From SCQP01 sp050747745 (GTDB lineage Bacteria > Acidobacteriota > Terriglobia > Terriglobales > SCQP01): 64,000 nt of DNA. Location: contig JBOGKM010000098.1 of the NCBI GenBank assembly GCA_050747745.1, positions 1 to 64,000 of the forward strand, in the 5' to 3' direction. This document shows positions 52,001 through 60,982 of this stretch, one piece after another. Under the pieces are notes generated by a model that searched no databases, had not been told where the DNA came from, and was given only the letters and a program-made list of their open reading frames with translations. The position numbers were made by a program, and so were the translations under genes. The first letter of the stretch is position 1; the number at the start of each line of letters is the position of its first letter.

Positions 52001-52749
52001 CCGCGGCCGTGCTGATCCGGACGCTAGAGTCGCCGAGCGAAATGGAAGCCTGCGTCGAGTTGCAGCGGCTGGCCTGGGGCTTTCATGACCTCGATCTGGT
52101 GCCGCGGAGGATATTTGTGGTGGCGCGCAAGATCGGCGGCCAGATGCTAGGCGCCTGGGAGGGCGAACGGCTGGTGGGCTTTAGCATGGCGCTGCCCGGG
52201 CATCGCCCCGGGCAAACCTTCTGGCATTCGCACATGCTGGCCGTCGCCGCATCCCACCGCAACCAGGGAGTGGGGCGAAGGCTGAAGCTGAAGCAGCGCG
52301 AAGCGGCGCTCGAACAGGGAATCGAAGTCATCGAATGGACCTTCGATCCGCTGGAGATCCTCAATGGCCATTTCAACCTCACCATACTCGGCGCCATCGC
52401 CCGCCGCTACCACCCCAATCTATACGGCCTGACCAGCAGCACGCTGCAGGCGGGCTTGCCCACCGACCGGCTCACCGCCGAATGGTGGCTGCGGTCGCCG
52501 CGCGTGGTGGCGGCAGCGGCGGGGGAAAAGCTCCCGGCTTCGGAAATCATTGGCGAGGTCGCCGTGCCCGCGGAAATTCAAGAGTGGAAAAACGCGCAGC
52601 AACCGGAAGCCGCCTCGACCCAGGCGCATCTCCGCAAGGCGCTGTGCGCCGCCTTTGCTTCCGGCACCGCCGCGGTCGGCTATCGGCGCGATAGCGCTGG
52701 AGGCGCGTTTTTGCTGGGCCCGTGGATACCCGACGAGCCACTGCCATGA
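51964..52749 (+). CDS. GNAT-family acyltransferase (COG3375-like)
   Basis: From the GTG at 51964, with GGAGG 4 nt upstream and inside the end of mazG, the product is 261 residues. The acyl-CoA binding motif region reads HSHMLAVAASHRNQGVGRRL followed by KLKQREAALEQGI. WTFDPLEILNGHFNLTILGA is a characteristic block of this predicted GNAT group, often found next to MenC-like enolase-superfamily genes. Its stop overlaps the start of that gene here (ATGA). Inference from this pairing: it may N-succinylate amino acids. Confidence 0.8.
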   Translation: MATGEAQGKPGVAAAVLIRTLESPSEMEACVELQRLAWGFHDLDLVPRRIFVVARKIGGQMLGAWEGERLVGFSMALPGHRPGQTFWHSHMLAVAASHRNQGVGRRLKLKQREAALEQGIEVIEWTFDPLEILNGHFNLTILGAIARRYHPNLYGLTSSTLQAGLPTDRLTAEWWLRSPRVVAAAAGEKLPASEIIGEVAVPAEIQEWKNAQQPEAASTQAHLRKALCAAFASGTAAVGYRRDSAGGAFLLGPWIPDEPLP

Positions 52750-53858
52750 GAATAGAACAGATCAGTCTGCGTGAAATTCGCATGCCCCTGGTCACCCCCT
52801 TCGAGACCAGCTTCGCGCGCATGCAGCAGCGCCGCATCCTCCTGCTCCAGGTCCGGGTGGATGGCCTGGAGGGCTGGGGCGAGGTCACCTGCGGCGAGGG
52901 TCCTTTCTACAACGCTGAAAGCACCGATCTCGCCGCGCTGGTCCTTAAGGATTTTGCCGTTCCCATGGTGCTCGGCCGCGAGTTTGCCGAGCCGGGCGAT
53001 GTGGCACGCGCGCTGGAGCCCATCCGCGGTCACCGCATGGCCAAGGCCGCCATCGAAAACGCGGTCTGGGCCGCCGAAGCGGAACGGCAAGGCGTGCCCT
53101 TGTGGCAGTTGCTTGGGGGCACGCGGCGGGAGATTGCATGCGGCGTTTCCATCGGGATCAAGGACTCGGCGGGCGAGCTGCTGGAAGCCATTGCGCGGGA
53201 GCTGGAAGCGGGCTATCAGCGCATCAAGATCAAAATCAAACCCGGCTGGGATGTGGAAATTGTCGGCCAGGTCCGCCGGCGCTTCCCCAAAATCGCCCTC
53301 AGCGCCGACGCGAACTCCGCCTTCCGTCCCGACGACGCGCCGCTGCTGCGTGCGCTCGACGAGTTCGGACTCATGATGATCGAGCAGCCGCTGTGGGATG
53401 ACGACATCCAGCAGCACGCGCTGCTGCAGCGCCAATTGCGCACCCCGCTTTGCCTGGACGAAAGCATTCACCACGTGCGCGATGCCGAGGAAGCCATTGC
53501 GTGCCGCGCGTGCGGCATGATCAACATCAAGCTCGGGCGCGTGGGCGGTTTCAGCTCCGCCCGCGCGGTGCATGACGCGGCGCTGAAGGCGGCGATGCCG
53601 GTCTGGTGCGGTGGCATGCTGGAATCCGGGGTCGGCCGCGCCGCCAACATCGCCATGTCCACGCTGGCGAATTTCTCCTTGCCGGGCGACGTTTCGGCGA
53701 GCCGGCGCTACTGGCACGAGGACATTATCGATCCGGAAGTCAGCGTCAGCGCGCGGGGCACGATTTCGGCTCCGAGCGGGGCCGGCCTCGGCTACGTCGT
53801 GCGCCGCAAGCGCATCGACAAGCTGACCGCGTGGGAGCAGACCTTCAGGCCGACTTGA
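52746..53858 (+). CDS. MenC-type enolase-superfamily enzyme (o-succinylbenzoate synthase / N-succinylamino acid racemase)
   Basis: The 370-residue protein has the full muconate-lactonizing-type active site: the KxK general base pair Lys163-x-Lys165 in KIKIKPGWDV, metal ligands Asp188 (SADANS), Glu213 (IEQP) and Asp238 (LDES), and the opposite Lys262 (NIKLGRVGG). These are shared by MenC and N-succinylamino acid racemases, which are often bifunctional. No other men gene is present, and the overlapping partner is a GNAT acyltransferase, which favours the racemase role. It overlaps the convergent glycosyltransferase gene by 14 nt. Confidence 0.88.
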   Translation: MRIEQISLREIRMPLVTPFETSFARMQQRRILLLQVRVDGLEGWGEVTCGEGPFYNAESTDLAALVLKDFAVPMVLGREFAEPGDVARALEPIRGHRMAKAAIENAVWAAEAERQGVPLWQLLGGTRREIACGVSIGIKDSAGELLEAIARELEAGYQRIKIKIKPGWDVEIVGQVRRRFPKIALSADANSAFRPDDAPLLRALDEFGLMMIEQPLWDDDIQQHALLQRQLRTPLCLDESIHHVRDAEEAIACRACGMINIKLGRVGGFSSARAVHDAALKAAMPVWCGGMLESGVGRAANIAMSTLANFSLPGDVSASRRYWHEDIIDPEVSVSARGTISAPSGAGLGYVVRRKRIDKLTAWEQTFRPT

Positions 53859-54966
53859 CCAGCACCGCAGGCTGGGGCTCACCCAGCCGCGAGCGCCGCC
53901 ACGTCAGCGTTGAATTCGAGAAGAAGTTCCACGCCGAGGCCAGCACGATGCCGATCGCCAGCGCCAGCGTCCAGGGCAGCCAGCGCACCAGGAGCGTGAC
54001 CGAGGCGGTATTGATCCCCAGGCCGACCAGCGACAGCGCCGAGAACCGCGCCCAGCGCCGCAGCCGCGATCCGCTCAAGACGCGCGCGACATCGCGGAAG
54101 GTCACGAACTCGTTGCCGAAGAAGTTGCTGGTGGTCGCCAGCGCCGACGAGGCTGCCGCGATCACGCTGACAGCCGGGCTGAGGTGGTGCAGCCCCCAAA
54201 AGGCCAGATAGTTCACTCCCACGCCACTGAGGCCCACCACAGCGAACAGCAGCATGTGGCGCAGTTCGCCGGTCGCTCCCGCCAGGGACCAGATTTGCCG
54301 CAGGAATTGCCAACTGATCCGCCACCCGGCTTTGCTCGCGCCTTGGCGGCGGGGTGCGAATGTGAAAGCCACCTCCCGCACTTGGCTTGGCCGCGCGCGC
54401 GCCAGCACTTCCAGCAGAATCTTGTAACCCCGCGGGCGCAATTGCCCGAGGCGCACCGCATCGCGGCGTACCAGAAAGTAGCCCGACATGGGATCGCTGA
54501 TGCCGTCCAGCGCGCCCGGCAGGATGAGATTGGTCAGCGCCGACGCCAGACGCGAAACCACGCGCCGCATGAACGCCCAGTCTCCCACGCCCCCGCCGTG
54601 CACGTATCGGCTGGCGGCCACCAGTTGGGCTTGCGACTGGCGCAGTTCGGCCAGCAACACCGGGAGCAGTTCCGGGGGGTGCTGCAGATCGCCGTCCATG
54701 CAGCCTAGAATGTCCCCGCGCGCGTTGCCCCAGCCCGCGACCACCGCCGTCGACAGGTCGCGCTCTACCTGGCGCGGTAGCAACTGCAGCCAGGGGCGCT
54801 GCTGGGCCAAGCGCAACACCGTCTCCCGCGTGCCATCGCGGCTGCCGTCATCGACGATCAGCACTTCCAGATCCTCGGCCGCCCACGGCCAGGCCCGTTC
54901 CAGGCGCAGCAGCAGCGGCTCGATATTGCCACCTTCGTTGCGCGTCGGTATCACCAGCGAGAGCAT
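53845..54966 (-). CDS. Family 2 glycosyltransferase fused to a GtrA domain
   Basis: From the ATG at 54966 the 373-residue protein begins MLSLVIPTRNEGGNIEPLLL, a typical polyprenyl-phosphate glycosyltransferase (DPM1-like) start. It has VLIVDDGSRDGT, the DxD-type region CMDGDLQHPPEL and GISDPMSGYFLVRRD. The C-terminal 130 residues form a GtrA-type four-helix membrane domain (HMLLFAVVGLSGVGVNYLAF and TTSNFFGNEFVTF). It probably makes a polyprenyl-phosphate sugar and moves it across the membrane for glycosylation of envelope polymers. It is divergent from the membrane protein gene at 55048. Confidence 0.88.
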   Translation of the reverse strand: MLSLVIPTRNEGGNIEPLLLRLERAWPWAAEDLEVLIVDDGSRDGTRETVLRLAQQRPWLQLLPRQVERDLSTAVVAGWGNARGDILGCMDGDLQHPPELLPVLLAELRQSQAQLVAASRYVHGGGVGDWAFMRRVVSRLASALTNLILPGALDGISDPMSGYFLVRRDAVRLGQLRPRGYKILLEVLARARPSQVREVAFTFAPRRQGASKAGWRISWQFLRQIWSLAGATGELRHMLLFAVVGLSGVGVNYLAFWGLHHLSPAVSVIAAASSALATTSNFFGNEFVTFRDVARVLSGSRLRRWARFSALSLVGLGINTASVTLLVRWLPWTLALAIGIVLASAWNFFSNSTLTWRRSRLGEPQPAVLVKSA

Positions 54967-55047
54967 TGCGATGGCCGTGGTTGGGAGGCGCTGTTGAGTG
55001 ATGATGCACAACTTAGCACGCAAGATGGGCATCTGCAAGACTGCTCC

Positions 55048-56541
55048 ATGTCAGCGCCCCTGCCCGCGGCAAAAACGCCTCGCTCAGCCCTCGCGGCGGA
55101 AACCAATTCTCCCTTTGGGCTGCGTACCTGGCATTATCATGTGCTCCTCGCCGTAGTCGCCGCCGCGATGATCGCGCCCTTGCTGGCGTTTGATTATCCC
55201 GGGATGATTGACTATCCCTCCCATCTCGCCCGCTGTTACATCATTGCCCACTTTCACGCCCTACCGTTTTGGGCACGCTATTACCGCATTGAGTTTGGCC
55301 CCATCCCCAACCTCGCCATCGAAGCCATCACCGTCCCGCTGATGCGCCTTCTCCACCTTGCGCCCCTGGTGGCCGGCAAAATCTTTCTGACGCTCATCGC
55401 TCTCCTTTACTTCGCCGGTTGCTTCGCCATTGGCGGCAAAAGCAACTGGCTGGCGCCTCTGGCGGCGCTGACGTTCTTCAACGCCAGCCTGCTGTGGGGA
55501 TTCGTGAATTTCATGTTTGGCCTCTCCCTGGCCTTTCTGGTGTTCGCCCTCTGGCTGCGGCAGCGCCACCGCTACGGCTGGGGCGGCTTCGCCGGGTTGT
55601 GCGTGCTCAGCCTGCCGGTCTACCTGGCGCACCTGGGCGCCATCGCGATTCTCGGCCTGATGTGCTGTGCCATAGCCATTCCGGAGTGGCTTGAGGATCA
55701 CCGCTTCGGCAAGTTGATTTTGCAGCTTGGCTGGCTGGGATGTCCCGTCGCTCTTCTGTTTTTCGGTTTCTTTCAGCGCAACGGCAAACTGGGGCGCATG
55801 GCCTGGCCGCCGCTGAAGCAAAAGGCGATCCACGCGTTGTCGTTAGTGCGCACTTACCACATGCGGCTGGACGCGGGCATGGCCGTGTTAGCCGCCGCGG
55901 GAGCAATCGTGCTCGTTTGGCGCAGCCGCTGGCGGCGCGATCTGGCCACCGTGGGGGCGGTGCTTTTGGCCTTTTACGTGATCATGCCAGGCAAGCTGTT
56001 CACCGCCTCGAACATTGACGGACGCTTTGTCGCACCCGCCTGCGTGATGCTGGCTTTGTCGCTCCGCCCCAAGTGGACGCGCCGCCGCAGCGTCGCCTTC
56101 GCGGCGCTGCTGCTGCTGATGCTGGCGCGCGTGGGGGTGATTGCCTGGAGTTGGAGCCGCATCAACGCGCGCAGCCGGCAGGCCCTGGCCATGGGAAGCT
56201 CTTTGCCGCCGGGAGCGCGGGTGGACGTGCTACAAACGCCGCGCACGCCGCGCGATGAATTCAAGCGCGACATCGGTCTGACGCGGGTTGTGGATCTGTG
56301 GGCGATCACGCGCGGGAGCTACGAATCCAACATCTTTGCCAAGGCTGGACAGCAACCGCTGATCCAACGCTCCGATCTGGCCACCTGCTACGCCCACCCC
56401 GGCTCCGGCTGCCTCGAACATTTCGACTATGTCTGGACCGACTGGGCCCCGCCGCCGCTCGCTGCCGATCTGCGCGCGCGCGCCCAGCCCGTGGCCCGCT
56501 GGCGCGGGGCCACGCTTTGGCGGATCGGAGACGAGCGTTAG
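55048..56541 (+). CDS. Multi-pass membrane protein, possible GT-C type glycosyltransferase
   Basis: From the ATG at 55048 the product is 497 residues with roughly ten hydrophobic segments. After the first helix it has LLAFDYPGMIDYPSHLARCY, which contains an Asp/His-rich first extracytoplasmic loop reminiscent of GT-C enzymes. Later are LWGFVNFMFGLSLAFLVFAL and a final soluble domain of about 120 residues (VDVLQTPRTPRDEFKRDIGL). I recognise no family firmly. The divergent DPM1-GtrA gene next door would supply polyprenyl-phosphate sugars such enzymes use. The upstream ATG at 54994 overlaps the divergent gene's leader. Confidence 0.65.
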   Translation: MSAPLPAAKTPRSALAAETNSPFGLRTWHYHVLLAVVAAAMIAPLLAFDYPGMIDYPSHLARCYIIAHFHALPFWARYYRIEFGPIPNLAIEAITVPLMRLLHLAPLVAGKIFLTLIALLYFAGCFAIGGKSNWLAPLAALTFFNASLLWGFVNFMFGLSLAFLVFALWLRQRHRYGWGGFAGLCVLSLPVYLAHLGAIAILGLMCCAIAIPEWLEDHRFGKLILQLGWLGCPVALLFFGFFQRNGKLGRMAWPPLKQKAIHALSLVRTYHMRLDAGMAVLAAAGAIVLVWRSRWRRDLATVGAVLLAFYVIMPGKLFTASNIDGRFVAPACVMLALSLRPKWTRRRSVAFAALLLLMLARVGVIAWSWSRINARSRQALAMGSSLPPGARVDVLQTPRTPRDEFKRDIGLTRVVDLWAITRGSYESNIFAKAGQQPLIQRSDLATCYAHPGSGCLEHFDYVWTDWAPPPLAADLRARAQPVARWRGATLWRIGDER

Positions 56542-56593
56542 ACCTGGGGGCGATTATATACTTGACTCCTGCCTACTTTCGCGCGACGCCCGA

Positions 56594-59131
56594 CTAATCG
56601 CAGCGCAGGAAGGCGAGCGGATCGGCGCGGCTGGCGCGCCAGGCAGGCACCAGCGCCGAGGCGGCTGCTGCCACCGCCAACAGCAGCGCGGCGGCGATGA
56701 ATGTCATCGGATCGAGTCCCGATACGCCCACCAGAAACGAACCTGCCAGTTTGCTGATCGCGACGGCGGCGAGCAGTCCGATTGCGATCCCGGAGGCGAT
56801 GACTACGCCGCCGCTGCGCAAAATCTCCGCTGCGACCTGGCGTGGGCGCGCACCCAGCGCCACCCGGATTCCAATTTCGTGCGTGCGCTGCGCCGCCGCA
56901 TACGCCACCACGCCGTAAACACCAATCAAGGCGAGGAATAGGCCCACCAGGCCCAGCGCGAGCGCCAGGCGTGCACCCAGGCTGTACACGAACAGACCGA
57001 AGAAGCCGTGAATCGCCGCGGTCATGGACTGTACCCCACCCAAGGGAACCCCCGGCGCGACCTGTTGCAGCAGCCGTTCTACCGCAGGCACGGGCGTCGC
57101 GACGTTGGGTGCGGTGCGTACCTGCAGCACTTGGCGCGGGGTATAGGACTGGCTGATCGCGGAGTAGACCTCATAAGGAATCGGACCGCCAAACCTAATG
57201 ATGGAATTGCCAACCACACCCACGACGGTTATCGGCCTTGCCGCACGAAACAAAGCAAGTTGCCGGCCAAGCGCACTCTCGCCAGGCCACAGCTTATGGG
57301 CTAGTTTCGCGTTGATCACAGCGACCGGCGTCGACGCGGCGGTATCGGAGGCGGTGATGCCGCGGCCCGCGATCACCGGAATGCCCATGGTCGAGAAATA
57401 TTCGGGCGACACCGCATTCAGGATGGAACCGGCCCTCCGCGTCTTGCCGGTCAGCGGATGGACCGAACCGTTGGCTCTGACGGTACCAAGTGGATAGAGC
57501 CGCGCGAGGCTCGCGCTGCGCACGCCCGGCAGCGCCCGCACGGCGGGCAGCAGCCGGTCAAACACCTGCCTGCCCTGCTCGGGCGTGTAATTGGCGCCGC
57601 TAGCGTCGAGCACGAAATTCCACACGTGGGCCGGTTCAAAGCCCAGTGGGCGGTTTCCCACGTGGACGAGGCTGCGGACGAACAGCCCGCCGACGATTAG
57701 CAGCGTCAGTGAGCCCGCTACTTGCGCCACCACGAGCGTCGGGTGTAGCCGCTGGCGCCGGCATCCGCCCGCACCCACTTCCGGGCCGCGCAAGGATTGA
57801 TTGGGGTCGGCCGAAGCGGCGCGCCAGGCGGGCACAATGCCGGCCACCAGCGCCATAATGAGGGCCATCAGGCATCCAAAGCCGAACACGCGCCAATCGA
57901 AGCCGAAGTCGAGCACCAGGGGAAGCGACGCAGTGTGCGGCGGCAGCCCGCTCAGCATTTTACTTGCCACCAGACCCAGCAGCATGCCCAGTGCGGCCCC
58001 CAATGCGGCCAGCACCAGCGTTTCCAGAAACACTTGCCGCACCAGCCGCCCGCGCCCTGCGCCAAGCGCCGCCCGCACCGCCATTTCGCGTTGGCGCGTG
58101 CGCGCGCGCGCCAGCAGCACGCCCATGATGTTGGCCGCAGCGAGAAGTAGCACCAGTCCGGAGAGCACCTGGAAAAGCGCCGCAACGGCGCCGAACGGAT
58201 TGCTTCCGCCTTGTATGCTCATCACGCCGGTGCTCATCGGCCACATGCGGATTGCCAGGCCGTTGTCATTCTCCGGGTGCTCTACCGCGAGGCGCTGAGC
58301 AAACACCGACAGTTCGGCTTGGGCCGCCGCCTTGGTTGCGCCGGACCGCAGGCGCACGATCGGAATCGGATATACCGTCGGGCGGTTCGCGGTACCGTGA
58401 GGCGCCATACCCACGGGCAGATAAACGTTCGTGTCGAGTAGCAACGTGATGTCGTGAAAATTTCTCGGCGCGACGGCGACAATGGTGACCGCGCGGCCGT
58501 CAACTTCGGCCGGCTGTCCCACCACGGCGCGGTTGCCGGCAAAACGAGATTGCCAGTAACCGTAGCTGAGCACCACCTCGGGAGCGTTGTCACGGTCGAA
58601 AAAATGCCCGAGCGCCGGCCGCAGGCCCATCACGGCAAAATAGTTTCCGCCTACAAAGCCGGCGGACGCGATGCGCGCGCGGCCGCGGACGCTGACGCCC
58701 ACGCCGTTCTGGCCAACTAAGGTAGCGCTGGTCACGGCCGCGAAGGCGCTGTGCGGTTGGGCCGCCAGTTCCCGCAAATCCTCGCGCGTGAGCGGTGCGG
58801 TGCTGACTTCGCCGTGAACCGTTAAGCTCAACATCTGAAGCTGATCCGGATGCGCAACGGGCAGCGTGCGGAACATCAGCGCGTTCACCATGCTGAACAC
58901 CACCACGTTCGCGCCCACCCCAATGGCAAACGTGAGGATACAGGCCAGCGCCAGCGCGCGCGACTTGCGCAGCATGCGCACCGCGTAGCGCAGGTCGCGC
59001 GCATAGGATTCGAGGCCGGCGCCGGGCCGCCGGTTCACCTCAACGGCGAAGCTCTCGCTTGCCTCCGTCAATTCGCGATCAGCCGGACGGCGACGGAGCA
59101 AATTGTGCAGCAGGGTTTGCCGGCGGGACAT
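56594..59131 (-). CDS. Large FtsX/MacB-type orphan permease with N-terminal helical domain
   Basis: From the ATG at 59131 the 845-residue protein starts MSRRQTLLHNLLRRRPADRE, the helical N-terminal domain typical of acidobacterial duplicated permeases. The first FtsX half follows (YAVRMLRKSRALALACILTF), with a MacB periplasmic domain, a central helix set (REMAVRAALGAGRGRLVRQV), and the second half ending HEIGIRVALGARPRQVAAEI and RADPLAFLRCD. No ATPase is adjacent. Upstream in-frame ATGs at 59209 and 59176 would extend it without family support. It is convergent with the membrane protein gene. Confidence 0.9.
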   Translation of the reverse strand: MSRRQTLLHNLLRRRPADRELTEASESFAVEVNRRPGAGLESYARDLRYAVRMLRKSRALALACILTFAIGVGANVVVFSMVNALMFRTLPVAHPDQLQMLSLTVHGEVSTAPLTREDLRELAAQPHSAFAAVTSATLVGQNGVGVSVRGRARIASAGFVGGNYFAVMGLRPALGHFFDRDNAPEVVLSYGYWQSRFAGNRAVVGQPAEVDGRAVTIVAVAPRNFHDITLLLDTNVYLPVGMAPHGTANRPTVYPIPIVRLRSGATKAAAQAELSVFAQRLAVEHPENDNGLAIRMWPMSTGVMSIQGGSNPFGAVAALFQVLSGLVLLLAAANIMGVLLARARTRQREMAVRAALGAGRGRLVRQVFLETLVLAALGAALGMLLGLVASKMLSGLPPHTASLPLVLDFGFDWRVFGFGCLMALIMALVAGIVPAWRAASADPNQSLRGPEVGAGGCRRQRLHPTLVVAQVAGSLTLLIVGGLFVRSLVHVGNRPLGFEPAHVWNFVLDASGANYTPEQGRQVFDRLLPAVRALPGVRSASLARLYPLGTVRANGSVHPLTGKTRRAGSILNAVSPEYFSTMGIPVIAGRGITASDTAASTPVAVINAKLAHKLWPGESALGRQLALFRAARPITVVGVVGNSIIRFGGPIPYEVYSAISQSYTPRQVLQVRTAPNVATPVPAVERLLQQVAPGVPLGGVQSMTAAIHGFFGLFVYSLGARLALALGLVGLFLALIGVYGVVAYAAAQRTHEIGIRVALGARPRQVAAEILRSGGVVIASGIAIGLLAAVAISKLAGSFLVGVSGLDPMTFIAAALLLAVAAAASALVPAWRASRADPLAFLRCD

Positions 59132-59379
59132 CAGCGGGAAGGATCTTTTCAGAAGTGATCTGTTTGACCGTCCCATGGATGCGATTCTACGCGCGTCCGC
59201 CGTCGGCATGGGGGATCGGCCGGCGGCGGGTAGCCGCAGGCCGGCCCGGAACCCCCGGCAGCCCGTGGAGCGGTTGAACCGGCTTCCGGAGGAGAACGGA
59301 TTTGACCGGTTCGCGGAGCAGCGGTGCGCGCGTTTTTACGCGAAGCGGATGGGACGGCCAGGCTTGGCGCCACGGGCGG

Positions 59380-59799
59380 CTAGGCCGGCGGCAGCGTTTT
59401 CCAGCCCTGCCAGCTTCGGCCACCGCTGTTGCCGTGTTCGGCGCCTTCCGGATAGACCGTATCCGGGCGCGGGCCGGGCTTGACTTTGGCGAGCACATCG
59501 GCGACCAGCTTTTCCAGCTTGCGGTTGAAGCGGAAGCGGGTGCTGGCGCCAATGGCGAACGGGAGCGTGACGAGCCTCTCCTTGCCATCGTAAGCGCTGA
59601 GAACTTTATGCACCGCCAGGCCCTTGAGGTCGAGCCAAGCGGTGGGCTGGCCGTAGGCGGCGGAAAACTGCTCGGCGGTAATCAACTCGTCCGGGTGCTC
59701 GGAAAACCAGCGCGTAATCTTCTTCAGGGCCGGATGCGTGGTGAGGAAGTTATCCAGCGAAATCCAGTCCATGCGCTCGTATTCACCGGCTTCGTTCAT
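59380..59799 (-). CDS. Hypothetical protein, 139 aa
   Basis: A soluble, mixed alpha/beta-looking protein with no signal or membrane segment (MDWISLDNFLTTHPALKKIT, LAVHKVLSAYDGKERLVTLP, RFRFNRKLEKLVADVLAKVK). The Trp/Phe-containing TRWFSEHPDELITAEQFSAA may form a small helical domain. Its ATG at 59799 has GGAG 8 nt upstream. It is divergent from the DegT aminotransferase gene, and the perfect hairpin lies between them. I do not recognise a family. Plausible roles include regulation of the neighbour, but nothing in the sequence shows it. Confidence 0.6.
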   Translation of the reverse strand: MNEAGEYERMDWISLDNFLTTHPALKKITRWFSEHPDELITAEQFSAAYGQPTAWLDLKGLAVHKVLSAYDGKERLVTLPFAIGASTRFRFNRKLEKLVADVLAKVKPGPRPDTVYPEGAEHGNSGGRSWQGWKTLPPA

Positions 59800-59821
59800 G
59801 GCTTTGGCTCCGTTTTCACTC

Positions 59822-59853
59822 TCTTCCAGTCTAGGGGAGGGTAGACTGGAAGA
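59822..59853. promoter_or_regulatory. Perfect 12-bp inverted repeat before the DegT gene
   Basis: TCTTCCAGTCTA (59822-59833) and TAGACTGGAAGA (59842-59853) are exact complements separated by the 8-nt loop GGGGAGGG. The right arm contains GGAAGA, the likely ribosome binding site of the DegT gene whose ATG is at 59860. The element could be an operator for a dyad-binding regulator or an RNA hairpin that hides the ribosome binding site. Confidence 0.7.
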
Positions 59854-59859
59854 TCAACC

Positions 59860-60981
59860 ATGCCTGAAGGCATTCCCGCTTTTTCCCTCGCCCGCCAGAA
59901 TGCCGCCCTGGGCGCGGATATTCGCGCCGCAGTCGAGCGGGTGCTGGCCTCGGGGCGCTACGTGCAAGGCGCGGAGTGCGCGGCCTTCGAGAGCGAAGTT
60001 GCGGCGAGCGCGCTGGGCGGGCCGCCCACGCAGGCGGTCACGTGCTCCAGCGGCACCGACGCGCTGCACATGGCGCTGCGCGCGGTGGGCGTCGGTCCCG
60101 GCCAGGTGGTGCTCACCACCGCGTTTAGTTTCTTTGCCACTGCCGGTGCAATTCTACTGGCGGGAGCGCGGCCGGAGTTCGTGGATATCGAAGCGGAAAG
60201 CTTCAATCTCGATCCGGCCGCGCTGGCGCGCGCGCTGCAACGGCCGCGCGCGGAAGCGATCGGAGCGATACTGCCCGTGCATTTGTATGGGAGGGTGGCC
60301 AATATGCCGGCCATTCTGCAACTGGCCGAAGCGCGCGGCATTCCCGTGGTCGAAGACGCCGCGCAGGCGCTGGGATCGTCCTGGCAGCAGCGTCCGGCGG
60401 GCACCTGGAGCGCGGCTGCCGCCTTCAGCTTTTATCCGACCAAGAACCTGGGAGCGTTGGGCGAGGGCGGAATGGTGAGCAGCCGCAGCGCGGAGGTGCT
60501 GGAGCGCCTGCGCCTGCTGCGGGTTCACGGCAGCCGCCACCGCTATGAACACGAAACCATGGGCTGGAACGGACGCATGCACGAGATGCAAGCGGCCATT
60601 TTGAGAACCAAACTGCCGCACTTGGCGAATTGGATCCGGCTCCGCCGCGGCCTCGCCGCGCAATACGAGCAGGGCTTGCGCGGCTTGGCCGGGGTGAGCA
60701 CGCCGGAGTGCACCGCCGGGCACGGATTTCATCAGTACGTGGTGCGCGTGCGCGATCGCGATGCGGTGCGCGCCCGGTTGCAGTCGCAAGGCATCGGCAC
60801 CGAGGTTTATTATCCCAGTCCACTGCACCGTCAGCCCGCCCTGGCCGCCTTCCCGCCCGCCGAGCCGCTGCCGGAGACCGAACGCGCCTGTCGCGAAGTG
60901 CTGGCACTGCCGATGTATCCGGAATTGACGGCGCCCGAAGTCGAGCGCGTGTGCGCCGCCCTGCGCGGGTGCGCAGGCTGA
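59860..60981 (+). CDS. DegT/DnrJ/EryC1/StrS family PLP-dependent aminotransferase
   Basis: The 373-residue enzyme begins IPAFSLARQNAALGADIRAA and has the family pattern CSSGTDALHMALRAVGVGPG, VLTTAFSFFATAGAILLAGA, VEDAAQALG, and PLP-binding Lys195 in SFYPTKNLGALGEGG. Later are LRVHGSRHRYEHETMGWNGR and MHEMQAAIL. These aminotransferases usually act on nucleotide-linked keto sugars (for O-antigen or secondary metabolites). Specificity is not predictable here. The FtsX permease gene follows by 1 nt. Translation may depend on the hairpin just upstream. Confidence 0.92.
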   Translation: MPEGIPAFSLARQNAALGADIRAAVERVLASGRYVQGAECAAFESEVAASALGGPPTQAVTCSSGTDALHMALRAVGVGPGQVVLTTAFSFFATAGAILLAGARPEFVDIEAESFNLDPAALARALQRPRAEAIGAILPVHLYGRVANMPAILQLAEARGIPVVEDAAQALGSSWQQRPAGTWSAAAAFSFYPTKNLGALGEGGMVSSRSAEVLERLRLLRVHGSRHRYEHETMGWNGRMHEMQAAILRTKLPHLANWIRLRRGLAAQYEQGLRGLAGVSTPECTAGHGFHQYVVRVRDRDAVRARLQSQGIGTEVYYPSPLHRQPALAAFPPAEPLPETERACREVLALPMYPELTAPEVERVCAALRGCAG

Positions 60982-60982
60982 T

